From assembly GCF_017916255.1 (NCBI RefSeq), contig NZ_CP072827.1, positions 7,465,501 to 7,529,500 on the forward strand: DNA of 64,000 nucleotides. Direction: 5' to 3'. The notes under the pieces are model-generated. The model did no database searches, was not told the DNA's origin, and saw only the letters and a list, made by a program, of their open reading frames with translations. This document shows positions 21,068 through 29,686 of this stretch, piece after piece (position 1 is the first letter of the stretch; the number at the start of each line of letters is the position of its first letter). Made by a program: the position numbers and the translations under genes. Origin of the DNA: Streptomyces mobaraensis NBRC 13819 = DSM 40847 (GTDB lineage Bacteria; Actinomycetota; Actinomycetes; Streptomycetales; Streptomycetaceae).

Positions 21068-24001
21068 TCAGGCGGACTCGGCGTCCGGTGCGCGCAGGCC
21101 CAGCCGGGCGGCCAGGTCTCTCCGCCGGCTGACGTCCAGCTTGCGGTAGACCCGGGTGAGGTGCTGCTCGACGGTGCTGACGGTGATGAACAGCTTCCGG
21201 CCGATCGCCCGGTTGGTCACGCCCGCCGCGGCGAGTTCGGCGACGCGCCGCTCGGCGTCGCTCAGCACCTCCGCGGCGGGAGGTCTCCGCTCCTCGGGCG
21301 CACCGGCCGGCCGCCCGGCCGCGTCCGACGGTGCGTCCGACGGTGCGTCCGGCACCGCGTCCGACGGTGCGTCCGACGGTGCGACCGGCGCCACGGCCGC
21401 CGGCGCGGCCGGTGCCGGCCGGACGACGCCGCCGGGGCGCGCCCACTCCGCGGGCACCTGGCAGGACGCCATCATCTCGGCGGCCCGCCGTCCCGCGTCC
21501 GCGGCCTCCTCGCGGGCGCCCAGCGCCTCGTGGGCGTCCCGGAGATCGGCCAGCGCCCGGGCGAGTTCGAAGCGGCCGGTGTCCGGCCGCAGCAGGTCCA
21601 CGGCCTGGCGCAGCAGCCCCGGCCGGTCCTCCGGCGCCCCGGTGGCGGCCAGCAGCCGCAGGGTCGCCCCCCGGGTGCGGGGCTGCCCGGTGCCCGGCCG
21701 GGTCAGCTGCTCCTCGACGAGGGCCCGGGCCCTGGTCTTGAGCCCCAGGGCCAGCGCGGCCTCGGCGGCCCCGGCGCGCCAGGGGATCAGCGCGGGCAGG
21801 TCGAGCCTCCAGGCGGTCGCCAGCCGGCCGCAGCTCTCGAAGTCGGTGAGCGCCGCCGCCGGCCGGCCCGTCGCCAGGTGGAAGTGGCCGCGCGCGTTGA
21901 GGTAGTGCAGGCCGTAGCGGGCCTCGAACATGGTGTCCGGCACGGGCTGCCGGATGTACCGCACCGCCTCGTCGTACCGTCCCATCATGGTCGTGGCGAG
22001 GATCAGCACGGCGAGCGGGCTGCCGATGGCGACGCCCCAGGCCGACGCCGGGAGCCGGGCCAGCGCGGCCTCGCCGTGCCGCACGGCCGTGGCCATGTCG
22101 CCCTGCCGGAACGCCGCGTCCGCGCGCATCGTGGCGAACACCACCTGCCACATCGGCGCCTCGTGCTGCTCGGCCTCCTTGAGCAGCTCGTCGCTCCACG
22201 CGGCGGCCTTGTCCGGATGGTCGGCGCAGAGCAGGGTCAGCAGCGCGGCGTGCAGCGACTCCAGGGTGGCGCCGCCCAGGACGACGCTGTGCAGAATGGC
22301 CTCCGCACGGGCCGCGGCCGCCTCGCCGGCGCCGTCCGCGAGCAGCCGGTAGAGCACGCTGACGGCGTGCCGGCCGAACGGGCGCGCCGCGTCCGGGCCG
22401 GTCGGCGGCGCGGTGGCCAGGGCGCCGCCGGAGGACGTCATCAGCGACGGGTGCGAGTACGCCATCCAGGTCGTGAGGGCCGCCAGTTCCTCCGATTCCT
22501 CGGGGTCGGCCGCGGCGCCGTACGCCTTCCACAGCGCCAGCGCCTCCCGGGCCTCCCGATACCTGCCGTGCCAGAGCAGACCGCGGGTCAGCAGCCCCGC
22601 GTCATGGCCGTTCAGATGCCCGGCCCGCAGTGCCTCCCACAGCAGTTCCACGTGCCGCATGGCCTTGAGGGGCGACTTCTGCCACTCGATGCGCATCCGG
22701 TCCGCGGTGAGGGCGGCGAGCTGGCGGCGGTCCGCGCAGTCCTTCAGCGCCAGGTCGAGGTAGGCGCAGGCCGTCCCCCTCCGGCCGGCGGCGAGGGCGC
22801 CGCGGGCGGCCTCCCGCAGGATGTTGATCATCCATGCCTCGGGGGCCCGCTCCGCCGCGCGCAGCTGCTCGGCGACGGGACCCGGCGGCGCCCCGGCGTG
22901 GTGCAGCGCGGCCGCCACCCGCAGGTGCAGGTCGTGCCGGGCGTCCGGCGGCGTCTCCGCCAGGACGGCCGTGCGGGCCGCCGGATGCCGGAAGTCCTCC
23001 GGGCCGAGCAGCCCGGTGGCGGCCAGCGAGGCGATGGCGTGCTCCACCGTGGACGTGTTCATCCCGAGGGCGTGGCCGATCAGGGCCGGCGAACCGGCCG
23101 TGCCCAGCGCCGCCACCGCCCGCGCCACCGCGAGCGCCGACGGCTCCGCGAGGTAGAGGCAGTCGGTCAGCGCGGTGCGGAAGGCCGCCTCCGAGGCCGT
23201 CGGCGTCGTCGACGGCTCGGCGGCCGGTTCGCCGCCCGGGCGGTGGGCGGCCTCGTGGTCGTCCAGCAGGGCGGTCAGGAACAGCGGGCTGCCGCCGGAG
23301 GCCGCGTGGTACGCCTCGGTGAGCTCCCGCGCCTTCGCCGGACCGAGCCGGCCCTCGATCAGGGAGTGGACCCCCGAGCGGGTGAGCAGGTCCAGCCGTA
23401 TCTTGCGGCAGTTCGGCTGGCGGAACAGCTCGGCGTGGAAGACGGGATGGGGCGAGCGCACCGTGGACAGCTCCGCGAGCAGGAGCAGCACGCGCGAGGT
23501 CTTCATCCGGCGCTGGAGGAACAGCAGCATCTGCAGGGACGGACCGTCGGCGTACTGGAGGTCGTCGATGCCCACCACGACCGGGCCGCGGTCGCTCAGC
23601 TCCAGCAGGATCGACCGCAGCCCGTTGGCCACTTCGACGTTCGGCTGGTTCATCGTCCCCGGGCCGGCGTCCGGCCCCCGGGAGCCGGCCGGTTCGCCGG
23701 CCAGCAGCGCGGTCGCCCGGCGCCGGAGCTCCGCCGGCAGCGTCTCGCACCGGAACAGCTGGTCCATCACGCCCAGCGGCAGTCCGGACTCGGCGCGGGA
23801 CGCCACGGCGGTCAACAGGAGGGCACCGGACCTCTCCGCCTCTTTACAGAACGTTTGCAGGAGATGGGTCTTTCCGCTGCCCGCCGGACCGCTCACCAGA
23901 GCGACGCTTCCGCGCCCCGCTCCCGCTTCCGTGAGTAACCCCCCGAGCGCCGCCAACTCCGTCTTGCGTTCGGCGTAATCCGGACTGCGCAGCACATCCA
24001 T
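21068..24001 (-). CDS. LAL-family (LuxR-type) pathway regulator with N-terminal ATPase domain
   Basis: The protein has 977 residues, typical of large ATP-binding LuxR regulators of macrolide clusters. The start gives MDVLRSPDYAER; a G-rich ribosome site precedes it. Walker A is GPAGSGKT at residues 38-45. Walker B is VVVGIDDLQYAD near residue 145. A long helical repeat region follows, then a linker at ~890-905 with repeated PSDA units (direct DNA repeats near 21325-21390), and a C-terminal LuxR helix-turn-helix beginning LSDAERRVAELAAAG. Residue 22 is encoded by TTA (23936-23938), so translation should need the bldA tRNA, which ties the cluster to development. It faces the PKS genes and probably activates them. 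Other in-frame ATGs upstream (24034, 24076) are less likely starts. Confidence 0.93.
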   Translation of the reverse strand: MDVLRSPDYAERKTELAALGGLLTEAGAGRGSVALVSGPAGSGKTHLLQTFCKEAERSGALLLTAVASRAESGLPLGVMDQLFRCETLPAELRRRATALLAGEPAGSRGPDAGPGTMNQPNVEVANGLRSILLELSDRGPVVVGIDDLQYADGPSLQMLLFLQRRMKTSRVLLLLAELSTVRSPHPVFHAELFRQPNCRKIRLDLLTRSGVHSLIEGRLGPAKARELTEAYHAASGGSPLFLTALLDDHEAAHRPGGEPAAEPSTTPTASEAAFRTALTDCLYLAEPSALAVARAVAALGTAGSPALIGHALGMNTSTVEHAIASLAATGLLGPEDFRHPAARTAVLAETPPDARHDLHLRVAAALHHAGAPPGPVAEQLRAAERAPEAWMINILREAARGALAAGRRGTACAYLDLALKDCADRRQLAALTADRMRIEWQKSPLKAMRHVELLWEALRAGHLNGHDAGLLTRGLLWHGRYREAREALALWKAYGAAADPEESEELAALTTWMAYSHPSLMTSSGGALATAPPTGPDAARPFGRHAVSVLYRLLADGAGEAAAARAEAILHSVVLGGATLESLHAALLTLLCADHPDKAAAWSDELLKEAEQHEAPMWQVVFATMRADAAFRQGDMATAVRHGEAALARLPASAWGVAIGSPLAVLILATTMMGRYDEAVRYIRQPVPDTMFEARYGLHYLNARGHFHLATGRPAAALTDFESCGRLATAWRLDLPALIPWRAGAAEAALALGLKTRARALVEEQLTRPGTGQPRTRGATLRLLAATGAPEDRPGLLRQAVDLLRPDTGRFELARALADLRDAHEALGAREEAADAGRRAAEMMASCQVPAEWARPGGVVRPAPAAPAAVAPVAPSDAPSDAVPDAPSDAPSDAAGRPAGAPEERRPPAAEVLSDAERRVAELAAAGVTNRAIGRKLFITVSTVEQHLTRVYRKLDVSRRRDLAARLGLRAPDAESA

Positions 24002-24483
24002 ATTCCCCCCAGCGCGCGACCATACCTGGGCCATGAGCCGTAAACATAGCAACCCAGTTCGGTTGATTGCGGTCACCCTGGGCGTGGCGTGACGGAACCT
24101 GCGATTCCGCCCCCTGTTCGCGCAACAACCTTATAGAAGTGTTCAGTTGACGAATATTCGATTGGCTGAAATCGAGCGTCGAGAAGTGAAGCAACCCTTT
24201 GCCCGTGCGGCCGGACGGCGTCGATTCTCCGGTGAGGGACGTTGTGCGCGTTGTGCTCATCACAGGGCAGGTCGCCCATGCGATGATTTCCGGCCATTTC
24301 GATCATCTCTCTGTCACTCTTCCGTCACTCCTCCCTCACCCCTCCGCGCGCGCCGAACCGCACACCCCCGGGACACGAGGAGCCTCGTGGGACCGGAGGG
24401 AATGACGAAGCGTCACCTAAGGTTGAGTGATCATTCGCCCGCATCTCGTCGGGACGCCCCGGACAGTCGGACAGGGAGAGCAC
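24002..24483. other. Divergent intergenic region between LAL regulator and transporter
   Basis: About 480 bp separate the divergent starts. The stretch is AT-richer than its surroundings and probably holds the promoters of both flanking genes. TTGACG near 24146-24151 resembles a -35 element, but no convincing -10 follows at the right spacing. No gene, RNA or clear palindrome was recognised. Confidence 0.4.
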
Positions 24484-26079
24484 GTGCCAGCGGATCACGA
24501 CGCCGCAGCGGACACCGCCGCCGTCGAGGCGGCCGTGCAGGAGGGCAGGCTCCGGCGGGACCTCGGCTTCTGGGCCCTCACCGCCATCGGTTTCTCCAAC
24601 ATCGTCGGCTCCGGCTGGCTCTTCGCGGCGATGTACGCGGCCCGCACCGCCGGACCCGCCTCGCTGCTCACCTGGGTGGGCGCCGGTGTGCTGTGCGGAC
24701 TCGTCGCCCTGGTGATGATCGAGCTCGGCGCGTCGCGGCCCGAGGGCGGCGGTACGGTCCGCTGGCCGCTGTACGCCGGCGGGCGCCTCGTCGGGACGCT
24801 GATCGGCTGGTCCGTCCTGCTGTCGGTGGGCGGCACCGCCGCCGAGATCAGCGCCATCATGCAGTACGCCGACCACTACCTGCCCGACCTCTACCACGGC
24901 CATGTGCTCACCCCCACCGGCCTCGCGCTCGCCGTCGGCCTGAGCGTGCTGCTGACGGCGCTGAACTGGTTCGCGGTCCGCCTGTTCGCACGGCTGAACA
25001 ACCTCGTCTCCCTCTTCAAGATCGCCGTGCCGGTCGTCACCGTCGTCGCCCTGTTCGCCTCCGGCTGGCACTCCGGACGCCTCACCGACCACGGCGGTTT
25101 CGCCCCCTACGGCTACGCCGCCTGCCTCTCCGCCCTCGCCGGCGGCGGCATCGTCTACTCGGTCAACGGCTTCCAGGCGGCCCTCGACTTCTCCGGCGAG
25201 GCCCGCGACCCCCGCCGCACCATCCCGGCCTCCGTCCTCACCGGCATCGGCCTGGCGCTGCTGATGTACCTGGCGCTCCAGTTCGCCTTCCTCTTCACCG
25301 TCCCCGAGAGCCTCCTGGGCCACGGCTGGCAGGGAGTCGACCTGGAATCGCCGTTCGGCCAGCTCGCCCTGATCCTCAACCTGCACTGGCTGTCCAGCCT
25401 GCTCTACGCCGACGCGGTGCTCTCGCCCGGTGGCTCGGCGTACGTCGGCGTGGCCCTCAACGCCCGCCACACCTACGCCCTCGCCAAGAACCGCACCCTG
25501 CCCCGGACTTTCATGCGGGTGGACCGCCGGTCCGGCATCCCGCACCGGGCGCTGGCCCTGAACCTCGTGGTGATCGTCGTCTTCCTGCTGCCCTTCGGGG
25601 AGTGGCAGCGGATCGTCAGCATCATGGGCGACATGTACCTGCTGATCTACGCGGCCTCGGCCGTGGCGGTCGCCGTCTTCCGCGCCGACCCCGGCACCCC
25701 CATGGCGGGCTGGGTGCCGGGTCTGCGCTGGATCGCTCCCGTCAGCTTCGTCGTGGCCACCGAGTTCGTGTACTGGTCGGGCTGGCACGACCTGCGGCTG
25801 GCGCTGCCCGTCGTGCTGGCCGGACTGCTGATCTTCCTCGGGATGCGGCGCTCCGCCGCCGACGGACCGCTCGCCGCCGAACTGCGCGAGGGCGCCTGGC
25901 TGGTGTGCTACCTGACGGTGCTGACCCTGCTGTCCTGGCTGGGCACCTTCAAGGGCACGGGCCGCCTGCCCGCCCCCTACGACTCCCTCGCCGTCGCCCT
26001 CTTCGCGTTCGGCGTCTTCCACTGGGCCGTACGCTCGGGTGTCCGGTACCGGGCGACGGCGCGGGTAGAGGCTCCGTGA
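24484..26079 (+). CDS. APC-superfamily amino acid/polyamine permease
   Basis: The protein has 531 residues from a GTG start with GGGAG upstream. Segment 1 begins FWALTAIGFSNIVGSGWLFA, the helix-break glycine pattern (GSGW) of APC transporters. Around twelve hydrophobic segments follow, with conserved GGTVRWP and a SGEARDPRRTIP loop after segment 6, both typical of the family. It would be a cytoplasmic-membrane symporter or exchanger for an amino acid or amine. It lies next to the polyketide cluster and diverges from its regulator. It could supply an amino-acid-derived starter or export a product, but it may equally be a neighbour with no role in the cluster. The substrate cannot be read from sequence. 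Confidence 0.88.
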   Translation: MPADHDAAADTAAVEAAVQEGRLRRDLGFWALTAIGFSNIVGSGWLFAAMYAARTAGPASLLTWVGAGVLCGLVALVMIELGASRPEGGGTVRWPLYAGGRLVGTLIGWSVLLSVGGTAAEISAIMQYADHYLPDLYHGHVLTPTGLALAVGLSVLLTALNWFAVRLFARLNNLVSLFKIAVPVVTVVALFASGWHSGRLTDHGGFAPYGYAACLSALAGGGIVYSVNGFQAALDFSGEARDPRRTIPASVLTGIGLALLMYLALQFAFLFTVPESLLGHGWQGVDLESPFGQLALILNLHWLSSLLYADAVLSPGGSAYVGVALNARHTYALAKNRTLPRTFMRVDRRSGIPHRALALNLVVIVVFLLPFGEWQRIVSIMGDMYLLIYAASAVAVAVFRADPGTPMAGWVPGLRWIAPVSFVVATEFVYWSGWHDLRLALPVVLAGLLIFLGMRRSAADGPLAAELREGAWLVCYLTVLTLLSWLGTFKGTGRLPAPYDSLAVALFAFGVFHWAVRSGVRYRATARVEAP

Positions 26080-26084
26080 CGGAC

Positions 26085-26114
26085 CCGGGCGCCCGTCGGC
26101 CCGCCGGCGCCCGG
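26085..26114. terminator. Hairpin after the permease gene
   Basis: CCGGGCGCC (26085-26093) and GGCGCCCGG (26106-26114) are perfect 9-bp arms with a 12-base loop, starting 6 bp after the permease stop. The remainder of the gap up to 26377 is GC-rich with no recognised gene. Confidence 0.55.
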
Positions 26115-26377
26115 TCGACGTGACGAGGGCGGCCCCTCCGCGAGCCGAGGCGGCGCGCCCGTGCGGCGCCGTCACCGGCCCCGGCCGGCCCGCGCCCTCA
26201 CCGCGGCCCACCGCGCCCCGCCCGCGGCCCGGCCCGGGCCCGCGACCGGCAGGCGATGTACGGCCGCACCGGACGCACTGGCGATCTCGCCCCGGCGGCC
26301 GGAATCGTCCGCCGCAGGCCGCGGTGATCACGGCAGAGACTCCGTCGTGGCAAATCCGACATTTGCTGCGGTAATAC

Positions 26378-26394
26378 CCTGACGAGTCGTCAGG
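26378..26394. promoter_or_regulatory. Perfect 17-bp palindrome, candidate TetR operator for the methyltransferase-TetR pair
   Basis: CCTGACGAGTCGTCAGG is a perfect dyad around a central G, of the kind bound by TetR-family dimers. It overlaps or follows a -10-like TAATAC at 26372-26377 and precedes the methyltransferase by about 70 bp. The TetR gene is the second gene of the same pair, so autoregulation is the simplest reading. This is inference from position and symmetry. Confidence 0.6.
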
Positions 26395-26466
26395 CGCCGC
26401 CCCCGCCTGCCGATGTGAACCTCTGAGGGGATGGAAAAATGGACGTTCATTCATTATGTTCGGGCC

Positions 26467-27348
26467 ATGCAGAACCAGGCGAGCCGCACGGCCGAGCATG
26501 TAGCGCTATTCCGGGCATTGGAGTCGTCCAGGCGAAGGAACCGGCTCTTCGTCGACTCATACGCGATGAAGTTCCTTCCTGCCGGATACCGGTGGCTTGT
26601 CCGACTCGCCAGACTTCCACCCGTGGGCCACTACATCGAGGGCCGCATCGACAAGCACTGGCCCGCAGGTCCACGCGCCTCTGCGGTCGTCCGCACAAGA
26701 CTCATCGACGACCTGCTGACCGAAGCCCTGAACCAGGGCGCGCACCAGGTGGTACTGCTGGGGGCCGGATACGACAGCCGGGCCTACCGGATCCCCGGCA
26801 TGGCGAACGTGAAGGTGTTCGAGGTCGACCACCCCGCGACGCAGGCCACCAAACAGCGATTGATCTGCGCGCATGTCCGTCCCGATCGGCGCACCCATGT
26901 GCGCTTCGTGCCCGTCGACCTGGTGCACGACGATCTTGATGCGGCACTACAGCAAGCGGGCTTCGTGCCCATGGAGCGCACCGTGGTCATCTGGGAGGGA
27001 GTGACGAACTACCTCACCGCCCAGGCCGTGGACACCACACTGCGCTACCTGTCGGCGACGACCGGCCGCGGCAGCCGGATCATTTTCACCTACGTCGACC
27101 GCGCCGCTCTGGACGGCAGCGGCACCTACAGCGGAGTCGAGGAATGGCACGCCGTGGTCCGCGAGGCAGACGAACCATGGACGTTCGGCTTCCACCCCTC
27201 CGAACTGCCCGAATACCTCGCCGAACGCAGGCTGGAACTGACGGTGGACCTGTCCGCGCATGACGCTGCCACCCGCTACCTCAACCCGCTGGGCCGGGAC
27301 GAACCGGCCGCCTTCTTCTACCGCATCGCGCAAGCGGAGGTGCTCTAG
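26467..27348 (+). CDS. Class I SAM-dependent methyltransferase (leucine carboxyl methyltransferase-like, PF04072 type)
   Basis: From ATG 26467 the protein has 293 residues, starting MQNQASRTAEHVALFRALES, the usual N-terminus of this family (SRTAExxALxRALES). An ATG at 26431 is in frame but its GAGGGG has no spacing, so the start is uncertain. The SAM loop is LLGAGYDSRAYRI, followed by the acidic FEVDHPATQATK motif that ends strand 2 and the WEGVTNYL motif; all three are diagnostic. The stop codon directly abuts the TetR ATG, so the two form an operon. Base composition is clearly lower in GC than the flanks, suggesting acquisition by transfer. Members methylate small hydroxy or carboxy metabolites; the substrate here is unknown. 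Confidence 0.85.
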   Translation: MQNQASRTAEHVALFRALESSRRRNRLFVDSYAMKFLPAGYRWLVRLARLPPVGHYIEGRIDKHWPAGPRASAVVRTRLIDDLLTEALNQGAHQVVLLGAGYDSRAYRIPGMANVKVFEVDHPATQATKQRLICAHVRPDRRTHVRFVPVDLVHDDLDAALQQAGFVPMERTVVIWEGVTNYLTAQAVDTTLRYLSATTGRGSRIIFTYVDRAALDGSGTYSGVEEWHAVVREADEPWTFGFHPSELPEYLAERRLELTVDLSAHDAATRYLNPLGRDEPAAFFYRIAQAEVL

Positions 27349-27957
27349 ATGCCCAAGGTCAGCGACGCCCACCTGCAAGCCCGCAGACGCGAAATCCTTG
27401 ACGCCGCCGCGACCTGCTTCGCCCGCGACGGCTTCCACCGCACTTCCATGCAGGACATCGTCCGCGAATCCGGAATCAGCGCCGGCCTGATCTACCGGTA
27501 CTTCGCCGGCAAGGACGACATGATCGCAGCGATCGTCACCGAGTGGCACGAACATCGGGCGACACTCATCGACGCCGCCCGCGGAGCCGAACAGGCGCCG
27601 GATGCCGACCGACTGTTTTCCGTCTACCTGGATCTGCTGCGATCCGTCGGCCGACCCGAAACGGCCCAAGACCTCCACCTGGGCCTGCAGGTCTGGGCCG
27701 AAACGATCCGCACGCCCCGCATCCGCGAGCTGGCCCGCCACGGTGTGGACGGCCCCCGTGCCGCCGCTGCCGAGACAATCCGCTCGGCGGCACAGCACGG
27801 CAAACTGCCCACCCATCTCGACGCTGACGCGTTCGCCCGCATCCTCATCGCGGTCTACCAAGGACTCATGCTGCAAACCGCGTGGGACGACACCGTCGAC
27901 AACGAGGCATTCGTACGCGCCGTCGAAACGACACTCACCGCCCTCACACGCCGCTGA
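27349..27957 (+). CDS. TetR-family transcriptional repressor
   Basis: The protein has 202 residues. The N-terminal helix-turn-helix spans residues ~10-55: a helix beginning RRREILDAAATCFARDGF, then SMQDIVRESGIS and the recognition segment AGLIYRYFAGKDDMIAAI. The remainder is the helical ligand-binding and dimer domain, with LQVWAETIRTPRIREL typical of the TetR_C group that senses hydrophobic ligands. It starts at the base after the methyltransferase stop (TAG/ATG adjacency), so the two are co-transcribed. The palindrome at 26378 is its probable operator. It shares the lower-GC composition of its partner. Confidence 0.92.
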   Translation: MPKVSDAHLQARRREILDAAATCFARDGFHRTSMQDIVRESGISAGLIYRYFAGKDDMIAAIVTEWHEHRATLIDAARGAEQAPDADRLFSVYLDLLRSVGRPETAQDLHLGLQVWAETIRTPRIRELARHGVDGPRAAAAETIRSAAQHGKLPTHLDADAFARILIAVYQGLMLQTAWDDTVDNEAFVRAVETTLTALTRR

Positions 27958-28040
27958 CGCGGTCCGATTCGAGGACCGGACCCGAGCAACCAAGCGTCGT
28001 GGGCCCAGGGCAGGGGCCCACACGCCTGCGGGCGGCGCGG

Positions 28041-28260
28041 GTCGTACACCCCGCGGGCGCGGGCCCGGCCGATCACCTCCGGGAGGAACGCGCGGTCGCC
28101 GCGGCCGTGCACGGTCGGGGGCAGGCGGACGACGGCCGAGCGGACGCCGCGCCCGGCCAGGGCGAGCACCGCGTTCTCCGCCGACGTCCGGTGGGTGCCC
28201 GGAGCGGCCGGGTTCTCTTCCGTCGCGAGCGGCCCCGACGCCGCGTGTGCGGGGGAGCTG
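28041..28260 (-). pseudogene. Remnant of an extended SDR (NAD-dependent epimerase-like) gene
   Basis: Reading the minus strand from about 28260 gives an open frame with the typical central part of the NAD(P)-binding epimerase/SDR family: GPLATEENPAAPGTHRTSAE, then AGRGVRSAVVRLPPTVHGRG, then LPEVIGRARARGVYD. Similarity stops abruptly after VYD near 28041. Neither the N-terminal Rossmann TGxxGxxG nor the C-terminus is present. The lost end lies next to the low-GC methyltransferase-TetR pair, so insertion of that cassette probably truncated this gene. Confidence 0.7.
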
Positions 28261-28872
28261 CAGGCGGGGGCGGGTGCGGGTGTGGGGTGAAAGCCGGGGG
28301 CGGGTCAGGGGCGGTGCCTGGTCCTGTGCCGGGCGTGGTGCCGGGTCTCGTGCCGTGTGCGCTGCCCGCTTCCTTGCCGGGCGTCGTGTCGGGCTCCCTA
28401 TAAGGCGTGGGGTCCGATCGGACGCGGGCGGGGTCGCGTGGGCATGGGTTCGGTTCCCGGGCTTGTGGGTGAGTGAGGGGCCGCCCCCGCGCCGGGCGCG
28501 GAACACGGAACCCGGACGAGTCGCGGTCCGCCCCCGGCGCACCGCCCGGAATCCGGCTCCGCCAAGTAGCGCTCGGGGGACACCGCGTGAGCCGGAGGGG
28601 CCGCGGATGTGAGCCCGCCCATGAGACCCGCGTCACCTACGGTGCCGGGCCGTATCCGGCCGCCGCGCCGCCGCCCGCCAATGCCCCGGAGCGCTTGCGT
28701 CCGGAGGGGCTCCGACCTGCGAAAGAGGGCCGTAGAAGCGGTCTTTGCCAGGGGATTCCACCGCCGCTAAGAATGGGTGGACCGCACGGCGCCGTCCGAC
28801 CGAGAACGGCGCTTTTCTCTGCGCCGGTCCAGGCCCGTGCGGTTTCCCGATGCGAAAGGTTCATTCCTTCTC
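28261..28872. other. Non-coding stretch before the transglycosylase gene
   Basis: About 610 bp with no gene that I can support. 28310-28400 is a low-complexity GTGCCGGG-like sequence that looks decayed. The last 250 bp probably hold the promoter and 5' leader of the transglycosylase. Leaders of cell-wall hydrolases in this group of bacteria sometimes carry c-di-AMP riboswitches, but I could not match the conserved core here. Confidence 0.35.
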
Positions 28873-29619
28873 ATGCGTTCCACCCACTCCGGCTATACCC
28901 GTCTGACCAAGGCCCACAAGTTCTCCGCCGCGGCGCTGACCGCCGCCGGTGCCGCCGCTGTCGCGTTCGGTGCGGCCTCGCACGCGGTGGCCGCCCCGGC
29001 GCCGGTGAAGCCGGTCGCCTGGAGCGCGGAGGCTTTCGGTCAGGCGCAGGACGCCGAGCGGAAGGACGCCGCCGACAAGGCGGCCGAGCAGGCCCGGGCC
29101 GAGGCCGCCGCGGCCAAGCACACCGCCAAGACCAAGGCCGAGGCGGACGCGAAGGCGAAGGCCGACGCGAAGGCGAAGGCGGATGCCAAGGCCAAGGCCG
29201 ACAAGGACCGCGCCGAGAAGCAGGCCGCGAACCGTTCCACCACCCGCAAGCCGCTGAGCAAGCCCGCCGCTCCGGCCGCTCCGGCGCCGAAGGCGTACGG
29301 CAATGACCTGGAGGGCTGGATCGCCCAGGCGCTGGACATCATGAAGGCCAAGGGCATCCCGGCTTCCTATGACGGTGTGAAGCGGAACATCATGCGGGAG
29401 TCGACCGGTAACCCGCACGCGATCAACGACTGGGACGTCAACGCCGTCAATGGTGTGCCGTCGAAGGGTCTGCTGCAGATCATCGACCCGACGTTCAAGG
29501 CGTACCACGTCGAGGGCACGTCCTGGGACATCTACGACCCGGTGGCCAACATCGTCGCGTCCTGCAATTACGCGGCCGACAAGTACGGCTCGATGGACAA
29601 CGTGAACTCCGCCTACTGA
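28873..29619 (+). CDS. Secreted SLT-domain lytic transglycosylase
   Basis: The protein has 248 residues. An Arg/Lys-containing N-terminus, an Ala-rich hydrophobic helix and SHAVAAPAP form a Sec signal peptide ending near residue 40. Residues ~55-125 form a charged, repetitive Ala/Lys/Glu segment (repeats of KAKADA) that is likely a coiled linker through the wall. The C-terminal ~105 residues are a goose-lysozyme/SLT-like fold, with catalytic Glu in NIMRESTGNPHAIN and the downstream substrate motif SKGLLQIIDPTF. It should cleave peptidoglycan glycan strands during growth or sporulation. GAAAGG lies 14 bp upstream of the ATG. Codon use in the linker (AAG/GCG) is like that of other highly expressed wall proteins. 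Confidence 0.9.
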   Translation: MRSTHSGYTRLTKAHKFSAAALTAAGAAAVAFGAASHAVAAPAPVKPVAWSAEAFGQAQDAERKDAADKAAEQARAEAAAAKHTAKTKAEADAKAKADAKAKADAKAKADKDRAEKQAANRSTTRKPLSKPAAPAAPAPKAYGNDLEGWIAQALDIMKAKGIPASYDGVKRNIMRESTGNPHAINDWDVNAVNGVPSKGLLQIIDPTFKAYHVEGTSWDIYDPVANIVASCNYAADKYGSMDNVNSAY

Positions 29620-29637
29620 CCGGCGGAACCACACGAC

Positions 29638-29676
29638 AGCCGTGGGCGGCGTCCCCTCCGGACGCCGCCCACGGCT
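29638..29676. terminator. Strong bidirectional hairpin between transglycosylase and AhpD-like genes
   Basis: A perfect 17-bp stem (AGCCGTGGGCGGCGTCC with its complement) encloses the loop CCTCC. It lies 18 bp after one stop and 10 bp before the stop of the convergent gene, so it can end both transcripts. Confidence 0.85.
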
Positions 29677-29686
29677 GCTGTCGTCG

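Noticed and set aside
19409..23938. A 1509-codon plus-strand open frame spanning the glycosyltransferase and the antisense of the LAL regulator
   Set aside because: It has no family motifs, is rich in Arg/Gly/Pro, and mirrors the high-GC codon pattern of the real genes in other frames.
24325..26499. A 724-codon minus-strand frame over the permease
   Set aside because: Gly/Glu/Gln-rich shadow translation without domain signatures; the plus strand has a complete APC transporter.
28560..28872. c-di-AMP (ydaO-type) riboswitch before the transglycosylase
   Set aside because: The class is known before wall-hydrolase genes in actinomycetes, but I could not find its conserved core sequences here.
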